A DNA stretch of 64,000 nt from Semisulcospira habei (Eukaryota > Mollusca > Gastropoda > Semisulcospiridae). The first letter of the stretch is position 1; each line of letters begins with the position of its first letter. The stretch is taken from positions 73,375,962 to 73,439,961 of the forward strand of contig BTPG01000006.1 of assembly GCA_036245525.1 (NCBI GenBank), given 5' to 3'. Both the position numbers and the translations under genes were made by a program. Positions 9,760 through 19,722 of this stretch are shown piece by piece. The notes under the pieces were generated by a model that made no database searches, was not told the DNA's origin, and was given only the letters and a program-made list of their open reading frames with translations.

Positions 9760-9976
9760 CCCTTTTAGCGCCATGGGCGCATTTCCCCAATTGTGGAAGT
9801 GTTACTTAACGACTATGTAACGACTATGTACCACTTGCAGGAGGTGGATTGACCATGATAATTCAAGAGTAGTGCCAGATTAGCTTGGCGCCTTCAGGCG
9901 CCAAGCTAATCTGGCACTACTCTTGAATTATCATGGTCAATCAATCTCCTGCTGTAGGGTGTTGGCGCTAAAAGGG
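9760..9976. mobile_element. TTAA foldback MITE with perfect TIRs, family A
   Basis: TTAA lies at 9756-9759 and 9977-9980. The terminal repeats CCCTTTTAGCGCCA and TGGCGCTAAAAGGG are perfect (allowing one base of offset). The inner hairpin is TGACCATGATAATTCAAG...GCCAGATTAGCTTGGCGCC-ttca-inverse. The CCCTTT terminus next to TTAA is the usual piggyBac-type end. Confidence 0.85.
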
Positions 9977-9990
9977 TTAACTTCTTTTAA

Positions 9991-10204
9991 CCCATATCAT
10001 ACTGAGGTTAAATGCTTAAAATGTGTATACTGCCATATGCAAGCAACATTATAGTACTTACAGATAAGGATATTGACCAATGCTTTAGTTTAACGGTGGT
10101 GCCAGAATAGCTTGTCGCCTAGAGTCGCCAAGCTATTCTGGCACTACCTTGACCTATTTTAGTCAAACTTATTTTACACACTGGTGTATTCCGAATTATA
10201 AGGG
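9991..10204. mobile_element. TTAA foldback MITE, CCCTTATCAT subfamily
   Basis: TTAA lies at 9987-9990 on the left and a decayed TTAT at 10205-10208. It carries the GCCAGAATAGCTTG hairpin core. It matches the elements at 16229 and 21934 in reverse orientation, and starts only 10 bp after the previous MITE's TTAA. Confidence 0.75.
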
Positions 10205-10582
10205 TTATGGCGATCTGATACAACGGGTTTTAAAGTTTTCTTGCCTCAATTAAGACTGTTCCATCAAGTTTCCTTTAAATTGCCTCTTGTGCGCATCATT
10301 GGAACTTTCGTACGTACAAATGCGACGAAAAGCATAAAAGGCATTTTACGACATTCAAAAGTCATATAGGTGAAGTTAGCCTTTTTGTCCAGCATTATTT
10401 TAAGACATACCAAGAACGTTTGTAGATAATAATTGCGTATACAGAGTCAGTCCTTAAGTGTCACCTGGAAAATTCAACCGTGGGACTAAATCGATTAAGG
10501 TCCTTCGATCCAGCATAGCTGGTAACATTTTTCACATGTCGGCTTACATATAGTATATACGCTATTTATTCTAAATGAATGT

Positions 10583-10652
10583 GTGTACTGGTCAGCGGTT
10601 TGGGACCTTACGGCCTTCAGGCCGTAAGGTCTAAAAGCGCTGACCAGTACAC
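10583..10652. repeat. Foldback hairpin upstream of an exon
   Basis: GTGTACTGGTCAGCG...GGACCTTACGGCC pairs with GGCCGTAAGGTC...GCGCTGACCAGTACAC over a 3-base loop. It ends 23 bp before the exon at 10676, inside the expected branch-point region. Confidence 0.8.
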
Positions 10653-10675
10653 AATCACGCACCATTCTATTCCAG

Positions 10676-10822
10676 CTGCGCCGGCGGGGGTGGTGGGTGG
10701 CTCTTGTACGGCTGGAAATGACGCCACGTGCAATGATGCTAACGCCGGGTGCACGGGGACTGGCACCGCTGCAGTGTGCACGTGCAAAACGGGCTTCGAG
10801 ACCAAGTCGGACCTGACCTGTG
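10676..10822 (+). CDS. Exon: 49-residue EB-like Cys-rich module
   Basis: A 147-bp exon with acceptor ATTCCAG and donor GTAAGT, phase 1-1. It is a paralogue of the exon at 9372: both contain PAG-hydrophobic-VGGxCTAGN and a VCTCK step, with the same number of cysteines. The downstream intron starts with a CA/CCA-rich low-complexity tract (10855-10990). Confidence 0.75.
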
Positions 10823-10854
10823 GTAAGTGTACCGTTTGCGGGAATACGCCCCCC

Positions 10855-10990
10855 ACCCCACTCTCACCCACCCACCCACACACACACATACATACACATC
10901 CACCACCACCACCCTCACCACCACCCGACAACCAACCCCGCATCCCGCACCGCCTCACCCCCCCACCCCTCCACCCCTTCAAGACAGACG
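10855..10990. repeat. C/A-rich low-complexity tract
   Basis: Irregular CCA, CACA and CCCC repeats in the intron. A similar tract occurs at 11140-11200. Confidence 0.8.
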
Positions 10991-11318
10991 TTCCAATGAT
11001 CCAACGTTCTCAGATTCATGTTTTATAATATCTCCAGACATACCCGTTCGGGGAGTACGCCACAAGCACGCTTCCATTATTGACATGAGATGCTATTGAT
11101 TGCAGAAGTGTACTTGTGGTGTACTATGTACTATAACACCCCACCCCCCACCCCCACCCCCCACATCATACATACACACACACACCCAGACACACCCTCT
11201 CGGGGATTACACCATAAAGACGCTGCTATTTTTCTTGTGCTGTACTCCCCCAATGCGGGGCGCCTTGAACAAATGACAGATTTTTCTCCTAAATACCTGT
11301 TCATTGTGTTTGTTTCAG

Positions 11319-11399
11319 TGGTGGCGACTGGCGCGGACTGCAGCGGCGCTAAGGCAGCTCTTTGCAAAACCACAGACTATTGTGAGAGCAACGTGTGCA
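11319..11399 (+). CDS. Exon: 27-residue four-Cys module
   Basis: An 81-bp exon with acceptor TGTTTCAG and donor GTGAG, phase 1-1. Its cysteines are spaced C-x7-C-x5-C-x4-C (CKTTDYC, CESNVC). It follows the two EB-like exons and returns to the short-module plan. Confidence 0.7.
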
Positions 11400-11749
11400 G
11401 TGAGTGCAACCCGTACCTTTTGCGGGTGTATGCTACCCAGACCCAGACAAACCCACTCGGGGAGCACACCACAAGTGCACTTTTATTAGGGGTGAGGGGG
11501 GAGGAGCCGAAAAAAATTGTTTTATCCGACCTATTCGACCTTCTGCTATAAATTGTAGATTTTTTGGGTAAGCGTTTCTATTTTGGGGAAAAAGTTTATA
11601 CACCCGAAACTTTGATAAATTATGTCGTAATAGCGTGTGTAGTTTTCTTCGTTGGGATGTTCCGTCTTTTTGTTGTTATACCCGACCTTGTTTCACAAAG
11701 ACAAAGATCAAGTGTGGCCGGGACCTTTCCGAAAAGCGACCGTGTTGCC

Positions 11750-11821
11750 AGTAAGCAAAGGATCCTCGGGCCGTCGTTGGCCCACTGCGGCCGACGTCGG
11801 CCCAAGGACCTTTTGCTTACT
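11750..11821. repeat. Foldback hairpin in intron
   Basis: AGTAAGCAAAGGATCC...GGGCCG pairs with CGGCCC...GGACCTTTTGCTTACT, with arms of about 33 bp. It is unlike families A-D and seen once. Confidence 0.75.
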
Positions 11822-11950
11822 TCTGGTTATGAACGTAGTTGACTGTAGTCGATTTGCTGCCTGGATTTCTGTCTGTTTTGTGACTCACACACGCCACCAT
11901 CGTATCACTTCCCGTGTTGACTGCACGCATGTCCTCCGTATTGTCCGCAG

Positions 11951-12088
11951 GAGTCAAGCAGGGCCAGAGTTGTGCTGGCAACACGTTAAACTGCGTCTCC
12001 GGGGCCACTTGCATAACCTCCGGTGCTGCTAGCACGTGCACTTGCGATACGACTGTGTCGACGGCCGACTCTGTCACTAATCTGTGCA
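11951..12088 (+). CDS. Exon: 46-residue six-Cys EB-like module (last clear exon)
   Basis: A 138-bp exon with acceptor GTCCGCAG and donor GTAAG, phase 1-1. The protein opens VKQGQSCAGNTLNC, then CVSGATC, the C-x-C step TCTC, and a final Cys. It ends 720 bp before the assembly gap. No stop codon or polyadenylation signal follows, so the gene continues. Confidence 0.75.
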
Positions 12089-12134
12089 GTAAGTATGACC
12101 CCTTGATTCTTTATGCCAACACATCTTCCATTGT

Positions 12135-12240
12135 TTGGCAAAGGCCAGAATGTCCATTTTTTTTAAGAAAAGCGAGATTTTTATCGTTGTACAATGAGAA
12201 TCTCACTTTTTAAAAAAATATGGACACTGGCTTTTGCCAT
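12135..12240. repeat. Long A/T-loop foldback hairpin
   Basis: TGGCAAAGGCCAGAATGTCC pairs with GGACACTGGCTTTTGCCA, and T-rich and A-rich inner arms pair with each other. It starts about 45 bp after the exon ending at 12088. Confidence 0.75.
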
Positions 12241-12627
12241 AAAACGGCAGAAATGTGACCCATGACAAATATAGAACACAAAGTACATAACCTATCACCC
12301 AAAAAATATTCCCCCAAAAAAGCAACGCAACAGTCGACTGAGTCGACAAAACAATCCCAACAGCTGAACATCAGTGATCCTTATATGTAAGCTGGACAGT
12401 GACTTTGGACCTTACGTCTCTAAGTCCAAAATCAAGACCAACAAATATGTTTATTGTTTGTGTGTTGTTGTTTTTTATGTCGCTGGCATTAACAATGCGA
12501 CTGCTGTAAGTATGCATACTGCGGTGATCGGGAGGGCCCAGCGAAAACGGTCAACCTTAGCCCTTGCTAGAAAGAGGAGCAACATATTGCCTTTCCTCAA
12601 GATACAGGGTTTCTCAGCCTAATGTCT

Positions 12628-12697
12628 CACACTGGTTGTCTCCCTCGATTCGCTGCCGCTGATCAGCGGCAGCGAATCGAGGGAGACAACCAGTGTG
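12628..12697. repeat. 70-bp perfect palindrome
   Basis: The 35-base arm runs CACACTGGTTGTCTCCCTCG then ATTCGCTGCCGCTGA, and is followed directly by its exact reverse complement with no spacer. It lies 110 bp from the assembly gap. Confidence 0.95.
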
Positions 12698-12806
12698 CCT
12701 ATGCTGTCTTTGACCTGCCTCTGACTTTGTTTAAATAAATTATAAAGCAGATTCCTCCCTCCCCGTGACAAAGCTTTAGAAGCGTGTATGAAGTTAACCC
12801 CTTTAC

Positions 12807-13306
12807 NNNNNNNNNNNNNNNNNNNNNNNNNNNNNNNNNNNNNNNNNNNNNNNNNNNNNNNNNNNNNNNNNNNNNNNNNNNNNNNNNNNNNNNNNNNNNN
12901 NNNNNNNNNNNNNNNNNNNNNNNNNNNNNNNNNNNNNNNNNNNNNNNNNNNNNNNNNNNNNNNNNNNNNNNNNNNNNNNNNNNNNNNNNNNNNNNNNNNN
13001 NNNNNNNNNNNNNNNNNNNNNNNNNNNNNNNNNNNNNNNNNNNNNNNNNNNNNNNNNNNNNNNNNNNNNNNNNNNNNNNNNNNNNNNNNNNNNNNNNNNN
13101 NNNNNNNNNNNNNNNNNNNNNNNNNNNNNNNNNNNNNNNNNNNNNNNNNNNNNNNNNNNNNNNNNNNNNNNNNNNNNNNNNNNNNNNNNNNNNNNNNNNN
13201 NNNNNNNNNNNNNNNNNNNNNNNNNNNNNNNNNNNNNNNNNNNNNNNNNNNNNNNNNNNNNNNNNNNNNNNNNNNNNNNNNNNNNNNNNNNNNNNNNNNN
13301 NNNNNN
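12807..13306. other. Assembly gap of exactly 500 N
   Basis: The length is a round placeholder, so the true gap size is unknown. The left edge reads GTTAACCCCTTTAC, like the start of a TTAACCC foldback MITE. Confidence 0.98.
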
Positions 13307-13404
13307 TAATAAAGTCTTTTTCGTGCTGTTTTCTTTTTGTTGTCATTACTTATTAAACCATTAAGCTCTGACACATTACACAAAGATATGTAACGACAAT
13401 GATA

Positions 13405-13480
13405 GTTCTAGGATGGTGCCAGAATAGCTGCGCCTCCAGGCGCCAAGCTATTCAGGCACTAACCTAGAACTATCACGGTA
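13405..13480. mobile_element. Foldback MITE hairpin, diverged family A
   Basis: GATAGTTCTAGGATGGTGCC and AGAATAGC pair with GCTATTCAGGCACTAACCTAGAACTATC around GCGCCTCCAGGCGC. The outer ends were not confidently placed. A TTAA-like start near 13354 (TTAAACCATTAAGC) is possible. Confidence 0.6.
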
Positions 13481-13825
13481 TCTGCCTCATGAAGATCACT
13501 GTAGCCTAAGTACACTCTTAAAAACCGCGTGCTTTCAAGGTTTTTTTTCATCAGCTCACTACTCATCCTCAGAGGGAGTAGTATGTGAGGATTTCAGTGA
13601 TCGATTTCTTTCTCAGAAATGACGTCTGCAAATCGTTTCCAGTGGGAAAGATCGAGTGGGCAAGGGAGGGAGGAAGGAAGACCCTCCTGACACAAAGATC
13701 AGAAAAGTGAGCCGGAAGTTTGCAAAAGTTGTCCACCTTTCCGGAAGTAATGTAGAGAGCGCTGTGTTATGATTGATTGTGAAATGTGTAATAACAGCGG
13801 CGATGTAAAGTGATGATAGAGTTAT

Positions 13826-13915
13826 TGTTAATGATGATGATGATGACGGCAACGATGACGACGACAACGACGATGATGATGGATTTGGTGGTGATGTTGA
13901 TGATGATGATGTCAA
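13826..13915. repeat. GAT/GAC trinucleotide-rich tract
   Basis: Imperfect GATGATGAT and GACGAC repeats give Ser- or Ile-rich frames, which are not genes. Confidence 0.85.
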
Positions 13916-14202
13916 TTAGGATAAAAATAACACAGACTTGTTCTTTTGGCCATTCATCGGCCACATGATCAACATCAAGTTTACACACCCAGAAACTATG
14001 GCAATAAGGACAAAATAAGCTAGCATTTGTTTGTTTGTTTGTCAATTTGTTCTTTGTTGTTTATTTGCTTCTTTCTTGTTTGTTTGTTTCTTTCTTTCTT
14101 TTCGCAATGTTCTGGCTTCGTGTTACAGTTTTGTGCTATAGTTACCCATGAAGGGTATTAGATTTTTTTTTAAAAAATCTTTAAAAAGGATTGTCATTTC
14201 AG

Positions 14203-14257
14203 CCTGTTTAGCTCAAATGGCAACAAATGGTGCTTGTAAAACCAGCTCCATCTGTTG
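14203..14257 (+). pseudogene. Possible module exon cut by a foldback element
   Basis: After an acceptor-like TCATTTCAG, the phase-1 frame shows C-x9-C-x5-C (GACKTSSIC), the module spacing of this gene. After the third Cys the sequence becomes a family B foldback beginning GCAAGAGGCATTAATT at 14258, and no proper donor follows. It is either a truncated exon or chance. Confidence 0.35.
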
Positions 14258-14368
14258 GCAAGAGGCATTAATTTTCATGAACACCTGCAGTAGCTGGGGT
14301 TCATGAAATTCTATACCTACTACCGACAGGAACGAACACCGCTTATAAGCGGGGTTCGTGCCTGTCGG
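14258..14368. mobile_element. Family B foldback plus a second hairpin
   Basis: GCAAGAGGCATTAATTTTCATGA pairs loosely with TCATGAAATTCTATACC. Directly after it, CCGACAGGAACGAAC pairs with GTTCGTGCCTGTCGG around a CCGCTTATAAGCGG core. Confidence 0.6.
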
Positions 14369-14689
14369 CAATTGGCACAGATGTAAACATCATCAGACAG
14401 AATTTATTCCAGGTTGCTCGACAGTGAGATTCAGACAGAAAATTATGCAACATCTTTCGTGTTACTAACCAGTCACAAATTTGTGGATGGACTAAGTTAT
14501 AGATCTGGATCTTTTGCCCTGCTTTTCGCTGGAATTGCTGAATGATCTAACCAATGAAGTTTCCACCACTTCTAGACGAGCATGCTTCGCCAAATCTTTT
14601 CTGCTGTGCACCGTTTTCCTTTTACCATTTCAAAGTGGAAAGGTTCGCTTGTCCAGTATTGTGTCTCTTGTTCTTTGAGTTGTTTTTTG

Positions 14690-14727
14690 TTTTTGTTTGT
14701 TTGTTTGTTTGTTTGTTTGTTTGTTTG
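14690..14727. repeat. (GTTT)n microsatellite
   Basis: About nine GTTT units. Low complexity and non-coding. Confidence 0.9.
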
Positions 14728-14964
14728 GGGGGATGTTTTTGGCCTTTTCTTTTATTCTTTTTAGTTTTGTTAATGTCGCGGTTGTCGTCGTCGTCGTCGG
14801 TGTTGTTGTTGTTTCAGACAATTATGGGTACAGCCTCGGAAACATAATACATTATATGTGAGCCAGTACATAACGAGGCCGGTAAATCGTCACCGTATGT
14901 GGTTTAACATACGCAACAGCTGGAGTAGATGGTTGGACCAGTTCCTTGAAAGAGAGCGCATGAT

Positions 14965-15050
14965 CTACAATAGTGCCAGATTAGCTTAGCGCCTCTCCAG
15001 ACATCTGGGAAGACGCTAAGCTATTCTGGCACTACCCTTCAACTATCAAA
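14965..15050. mobile_element. Foldback MITE hairpin, diverged family A
   Basis: TAGTGCCAGATTAGCTTAGCG and CGCTAAGCTATTCTGGCACTA pair across a 25-base loop. Outer termini not placed. Confidence 0.6.
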
Positions 15051-15177
15051 TCCGAACTTCTGCCAAGGTGTCACATGCCCTTCCCCGCCATTGGGCTCAG
15101 ATTGTGTTTCTGAAGTATTTGATTTCATCGTCACAAAACATCATCTGTCAAAGGAACTTGGGTATAAAGTGGGGTCA

Positions 15178-15243
15178 GCAAGAGGCATAGATCCACATGA
15201 GCCCCCGCAACTGCGGGGGCTCATGAGGATCTATACCTCTTGC
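15178..15243. mobile_element. Family B hairpin
   Basis: GCAAGAGGCATAGATCC...GAGCCCCCGC pairs with GCGGGGGCTC...GGATCTATACCTCTTGC. The conserved left flank starts near 15080 (GGGCTCAGATTGTGTTTCTG). Confidence 0.75.
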
Positions 15244-15610
15244 TTTTTTGTCTTCGTGTGAAGGGGATAAGGATAATTTAGATCCCATGCAGTCATAGCG
15301 ATCTTGTCCTTCGCAGTTCAACTTTCGCCCAGTACAAAACGTTAACGTCACCCCAAGAGTGCTCCGTGATCCAACATGTCTGATTTAAGCTGAAGAGCCA
15401 GATCACCTCCTCCCTCAAAACAGATCTTGGACAGTAAGATATTTATATGTCATGACCCCCAGAAAACTTACCGTGGCTCATGGGGATCTGTTACCGTTCC
15501 AAGAGAAAGAAAAGAAATCGGGGATGGACAGAATCTTATCGAACGTGTGTACTGTCGTAATGGGAAGAGAGATATTCAATAACCTAGTCTGATTGAGGAG
15601 ATACAGATGA

Positions 15611-15661
15611 GCAAGAGGCATAAATCCTCATGAGCCCCCGCGTAGGATCTATGCCTCTAGC
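15611..15661. mobile_element. Family B hairpin, shortened
   Basis: GCAAGAGGCATAAATCC pairs with GGATCTATGCCTCTAGC. The C/G-rich apex has lost one side. Confidence 0.65.
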
Positions 15662-15784
15662 AGATGAGGTCATTGGCAGGAGGGATGCAGCGGAAAGAAT
15701 CCCTGCAGTTTCTCCCAGTAGTAATGACGCGTATTCCGTCTCTCGTTAGCAAAGGATGACTGCTAACTGAGCCCAAATCTGTCC

Positions 15785-15915
15785 TACCCGCCGCCCCCCC
15801 CCCCTCCCCTCAACTATCCAACTCACTTCCCCTCCACACACTCCTAAGCTCTCTAACAACCCCGCCACCCCCCCCCACCCCCACCCCCCCCCCCCACACA
15901 CACACACACACACTT
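15785..15915. repeat. C-rich tract with CA microsatellite
   Basis: Poly-C segments ending in about ten CA units. Confidence 0.85.
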
Positions 15916-16228
15916 CATTTTTTGACCCCACCCCAAAAATTCTTTTTCACATTCATTTTTTGTTTGTTTTTTCAACTTAATGTGTATGTATGCTTTAACA
16001 TTTTTAACATTGTATGGTGCAAAATTCAATAAACACTGGCCCGTAGCCTTTCGATTATGATTTTTTACAGAGGAAATCTTTTAAACATTGTTGCGTTTTG
16101 TCCTTCTGAAGCAAAACAGTTTATCATGGCATTTATGTGAAAATCAACATAATGTATTTTGGAAATTAAAGGACTTTTTTGTACTCTGGAGTTTCAGACA
16201 AACAGCAACAGAGCATTTTCAATATTAA

Positions 16229-16450
16229 CCCTTATCATTCGGAATAAACCAGTGTGTGCAACAAGTGTGACTGAAATAGTCCAATGGTAGTGCCAGAATA
16301 GCTTGGTGCCTCTAGGCGCCAAACTATTGTGGCACTACCCTTGAACTAAAGCCATTGGTCTATATCCTCATTTGTAAGTACTGTAATGTAGCTTGCATAG
16401 AATTATGGCAGTGAACAATTTTGAAGCTTTTAGCCTCAGTATGATGCGAG
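16229..16450. mobile_element. TTAA foldback MITE, CCCTTATCAT subfamily
   Basis: TTAA lies at 16225-16228 and a decayed TCAA at 16451-16454. It carries the GCCAGAATAGCTTGG hairpin core with GGCGCC loop bases. It is shared with 21934-22151, so it inserted before the block duplication. Confidence 0.8.
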
Positions 16451-16512
16451 TCAAAAAGTGTGGAAAAATATAAAAGATAGAAAAAGACCCAGACGAAGAA
16501 ACTAACACTTAA

Positions 16513-16718
16513 CTTATTCTAACCCAGACACACCACAGCAAAATAAAGATCCACCATGATAGTTCAAGGGTGATGCCAGAATAGCTTGGCGCCTATGGGC
16601 GTCAAGCTATTCTGGCATCACCCTTGAACTATCATGGTGGATCTGTGTCCTGCACTGCAACGCAGTCTTCAGAAGACGAAGTCAACATTTGGGGATTCCG
16701 GTCTTGGGGTAGAATGAG
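16513..16718. mobile_element. TTAA foldback MITE, CTCATTCTACCCC subfamily
   Basis: TTAA lies at 16509-16512 and 16719-16722. The hairpin ATGATAGTTCAAGGGTGATG / CATCACCCTTGAACTATCAT surrounds the GCCAGAATAGCTTGGCGCC core. It is shared with 22214-22430. Confidence 0.85.
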
Positions 16719-17012
16719 TTAAAATGACAGAACAGAACACTGACATTAATTAATTAACTGACAACATAAGAAATCACTTGAAACTTCAGCCTTTATTAAT
16801 CACATTAATTAAGGTGCATGCATTTAAAAACACAGTAATTGTTTGTAAACACTTCAAATCAAACAATCAAGAGCAGTCAAACCTTTTTCTGGCAACTTTG
16901 TGATGAGGAAAACTAGTTCTTGCCATCGGCACGTAAAGGGTTTCCGCGACGTATGTGCCTCTATTGATAAAATGAAGAGATAAATATAATACCGAGTTCT
17001 AGCAAGTGCGAC

Positions 17013-17728
17013 AATAAAGTTTAGCCGAGTTATTATACCTCGTCCAGTGGCCTAGGTTAAACGCACCAGCGGTGCCAATGTTGCTATTTTGGCACCAGAC
17101 CGGTCGCTCGGACCGTTCTTGTGCACCCGATCGGTTTAGAGCGTGTGCTTTCTGCACCTGTAATGGGCAACCTCGGAGAAAGAATCACGTGACCGTCGTT
17201 TGATTGCTGCAAAATAACATGAATAAAGAATAAACCCTTTCCCATATATGCAATCCGGCAATAATGCATCCATTCTTATGCTAGCACCACGAAACATTAC
17301 GCGATTTGGCAGATTTGAAAAAGAGCTTTTTTAAATCCTCAATGGAGGTGATTTTGCGACATCTGCCTCGTTTGCGGCAGAAAGCACAGTCATAGTTGAA
17401 GTTCGAGAAATATGCGCACTGCATGTACAATGGACTTAATTCGGTGGTGTTGTCGCATGACACAAGCCTCCGTCATCTCAACACAAAACTGGCGTGTTAG
17501 GGGAGGTAAAAGGCGCGGCTAAAAGTTAAAACCGCAAACGAACCTTTTTTTCGACTGCCATCACAATCTTCCGCGTGAACGTACGAGTCCACACTACAAG
17601 TGCAGAAGCCAACCTGCGCGCGCAGTTCTGGTGCACATGACCGGTCCGAGCAACGGGTCTGGTGCGAAAATAGCAACAATGGCGCCGCTGGTGCGTTTAA
17701 TCTAGGTAGAGGGCGAGGTATACCAACT
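17013..17728. mobile_element. TIR element, right end truncated
   Basis: The left arm (AGCCGAGTT, CCTAGGTTAAACGCACCAGC, GGTGCCAATGTTGCTATTTT) is the inverse of 17640-17728, giving arms of about 90 bp. The outermost ~20 bp of the right arm present in the intact copy (22717-23413) are missing here, replaced by recombinase-gene sequence from 17729. No transposase ORF; class undetermined. Confidence 0.7.
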
Positions 17729-19389
17729 GATTGCCTCATTTGAAGGATTCTGTCCACAGTTGTCATCATCTTCTTCGTCAGCAAAACGGGAACACTCCTA
17801 TTAAACTTGTCTCTGATTTCCACTCGCTGAAAATGATTCACCATTTTCTTCTCAACCTCTGTGAGACCTTTCAAGATATCTTGATTGGTGATCGATCCAA
17901 TCTTAGCATTCTGGAAGTCTGACACCTTTAATCTCTGAACTTCTCCCCCTCGTTTTCGGTTGAAAAGTGATACAGCACAAAAAGTTGCTTTAATCACTGT
18001 CGGATAATCTTCCAAAACCATCCTTGTCTCAAGAAGCTGTTGGACCTTCCTCACATCTTCACATGATGGGATCAGCTTGGGTTTGTTCATGGTCATTTTC
18101 CCGACCGACTGGGCTGCTGTAGCGGACACACAATCATACCAGTCCCTGTTGAAGACAGAGTCAAACCGCTGCGCCTCAGAGAGCTCCTGTCGCCACCTGT
18201 CGTCTGAACCCTGCCCAAGCTGTTTGGATGCCTGTGACTGTTTGATCTGTGAACATTTTTTCAAAGCATGGCCTATGCGCATTGCGAGATTGCATTTTTT
18301 AAACTTATGTGTGTCCTCATCAAAATCTGCTAGCTCTTTTACAGCCAGGACAACATGATCAAAGCTAGCTGAATTGATCATAGCATTTAAACTTGCGATT
18401 TTCATTTCTGACCTCACTCTGATAATCTTTAATAGTCTCCCTATCTCCCGCATACTGTAGCTGATTTGTCCAGCCGTGTGTTCTTCAATGTCCCTGCGGT
18501 CAAATAATCTCTTTCCATACTCAAGAAGCAAGGGGTCAGTTCTGATGAGACAGCTTATCTCATCATCTCTCTGTCTGGCTAATACCTTATAATAGAAGGA
18601 AAATTCAACGTCTAAGGGTATTGGAAGCATTAGCCGACCACGGCGTGCCACCTCACCTCTCTTAGCGATCTGAAACCCTCCTGGTTTCTGACAGCAACGT
18701 TTTGAGTGTACAGAGATCAGTTTTTTTTTATAGAGCCCTTTGCAATGGCTACAGGCGAGAAGGTCGTCTACCTTACTAGTTTTGGTGCGATACTTAGGAA
18801 TCAAACATCCTGATTTGTTTTCAAGAACAGCAACGTTATGCATGTAATCACCCTCATCTTGTAATCTGATCCATGCTCGACGTCTCTGCTTTGTCCCTTT
18901 TTTCATCAACAAAATTTTAGCAACGTCTGCCTCATCTGCATGGACATCTTGTAAGTGCGTGCTCATTTTCAAGACAGGCTTGCAACACAATTTGAATGTA
19001 TGTTTCTTGTCCCATTTGTACTTTCCTTTCCCTCTCTGCGACACGTGCACACCTGATTCTTCTGCAAGTGCTCTTTCCCCACCCCCAACATCATGTTCCT
19101 TCTGCCTATCCACATTCTCATTGCCACCCCTTAATTCACCCCCTAACGCACACTGCACCTTGCTGGTACTAGTTTCACTGACACCTGCCCACCCCGAACC
19201 TGCTACTTTGATGAAATCTAACATAGTCGATACAATACTGTCTGTGTCAGAGATCACAGCGATTGATGCCGACACACCGTCTGAATCCGGTGAGCTCGAG
19301 CCAGGAACAAACTCCTTGTCATCACTGTCCTTGTATTGTGATGCGCTTGCACTCTCAGTCTCAGGTCCATCCCAGGCTCCATTTGCCAA
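17729..19389 (-). pseudogene. Crypton-like tyrosine recombinase gene, copy 1, exon 2 (C-terminus lost)
   Basis: This exon is open from an acceptor TTTCTCCAG at 19390 and adds about 554 codons before foreign sequence. Counting along the ORF from 19413, its order is: an acidic Ser-rich N-terminal part, a C2H2-like motif near residues 143-158 whose first Cys is Phe here, a C2HC motif (CSHCKGLYKKK to HSKRC, 221-240), a helical core-binding-like region, then box I LFNRKRGGEVQRLKVSDF (near 484) carrying the first catalytic Arg. The remaining catalytic motifs, present in copy 2, are missing. Beyond about residue 562 the frame runs into the TIR element of block A for 77 codons and stops at 17497. The family is the animal Crypton-like tyrosine recombinases (DNA cutting and rejoining); it may be a transposon gene or a domesticated one. 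Confidence 0.75.
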
Positions 19390-19722
19390 CTGGAGAAAGA
19401 AAGAAAGAAACAAACAAAAGCTGCATTAGGACAGAGACAGCCCAATTTTGGTTTAAGGGGCCTTGCACAAGAATAAAATAGTAATCCCGTGTATGACCGA
19501 TTTACATATGTGTGACCTCGGTGACGAGGGCTGGATTCTGCAGCAGCAAAATCCAATGTTTTCTGAAAATGTAAGAAGTTTTCACACATCTGTCAACCCC
19601 GCGTGACCCTTTGAGAGAGGTCACTCAAATTGGCATGTTTAAAAAGGTCTTGCCACAAAGTATCCTTGGGCCAAGCTGGAAGAATGTGGCTTGAATAGTC
19701 TCCAAGAAAATGCCACCGTTAA

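Larger units (their letters stand above)
108..12088 (+). other. Gene model: multi-exon protein of small Cys-rich modules (partial)
   Basis: Eleven usable exons and one dead exon lie on the + strand between 108 and 12088. Every exon begins after a pyrimidine-AG acceptor and ends before GTAAGT or GTGAG, and every one is phase 1 at both ends, so each can be duplicated or skipped without breaking the frame. Each exon encodes a single module of 25-49 residues with 4-8 cysteines. Such all-Cys modules are typical of secreted or extracellular matrix proteins. The longer modules resemble EB-type Cys-rich repeats; this is from pattern memory only. No initiating exon, signal peptide, stop codon or polyadenylation site is seen, so the gene extends past the left edge and probably across the gap at 12807. 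The family is not recognised. Confidence 0.75.
15965..17728. repeat. Duplicated block A, copy 1
   Basis: This matches 21680-23400 through two MITEs and a TIR element, at high identity with small indels. It ends abruptly at 17728, inside the TIR element, where sequence of the recombinase gene begins. No gene of its own was seen. Confidence 0.85.

Noticed and set aside
12619..13383. Frames of 173-254 codons across the N run
   Set aside because: They are open only because unknown bases hide stops.
13613..14045. Ser- or Ile-rich frames
   Set aside because: Products of the GAT/GAC low-complexity tract.
18959..19429. + strand 156-codon frame opposite the recombinase gene
   Set aside because: Antisense shadow of a well-supported exon. 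The same shadow in copy 2 is not better conserved than the sense frame.
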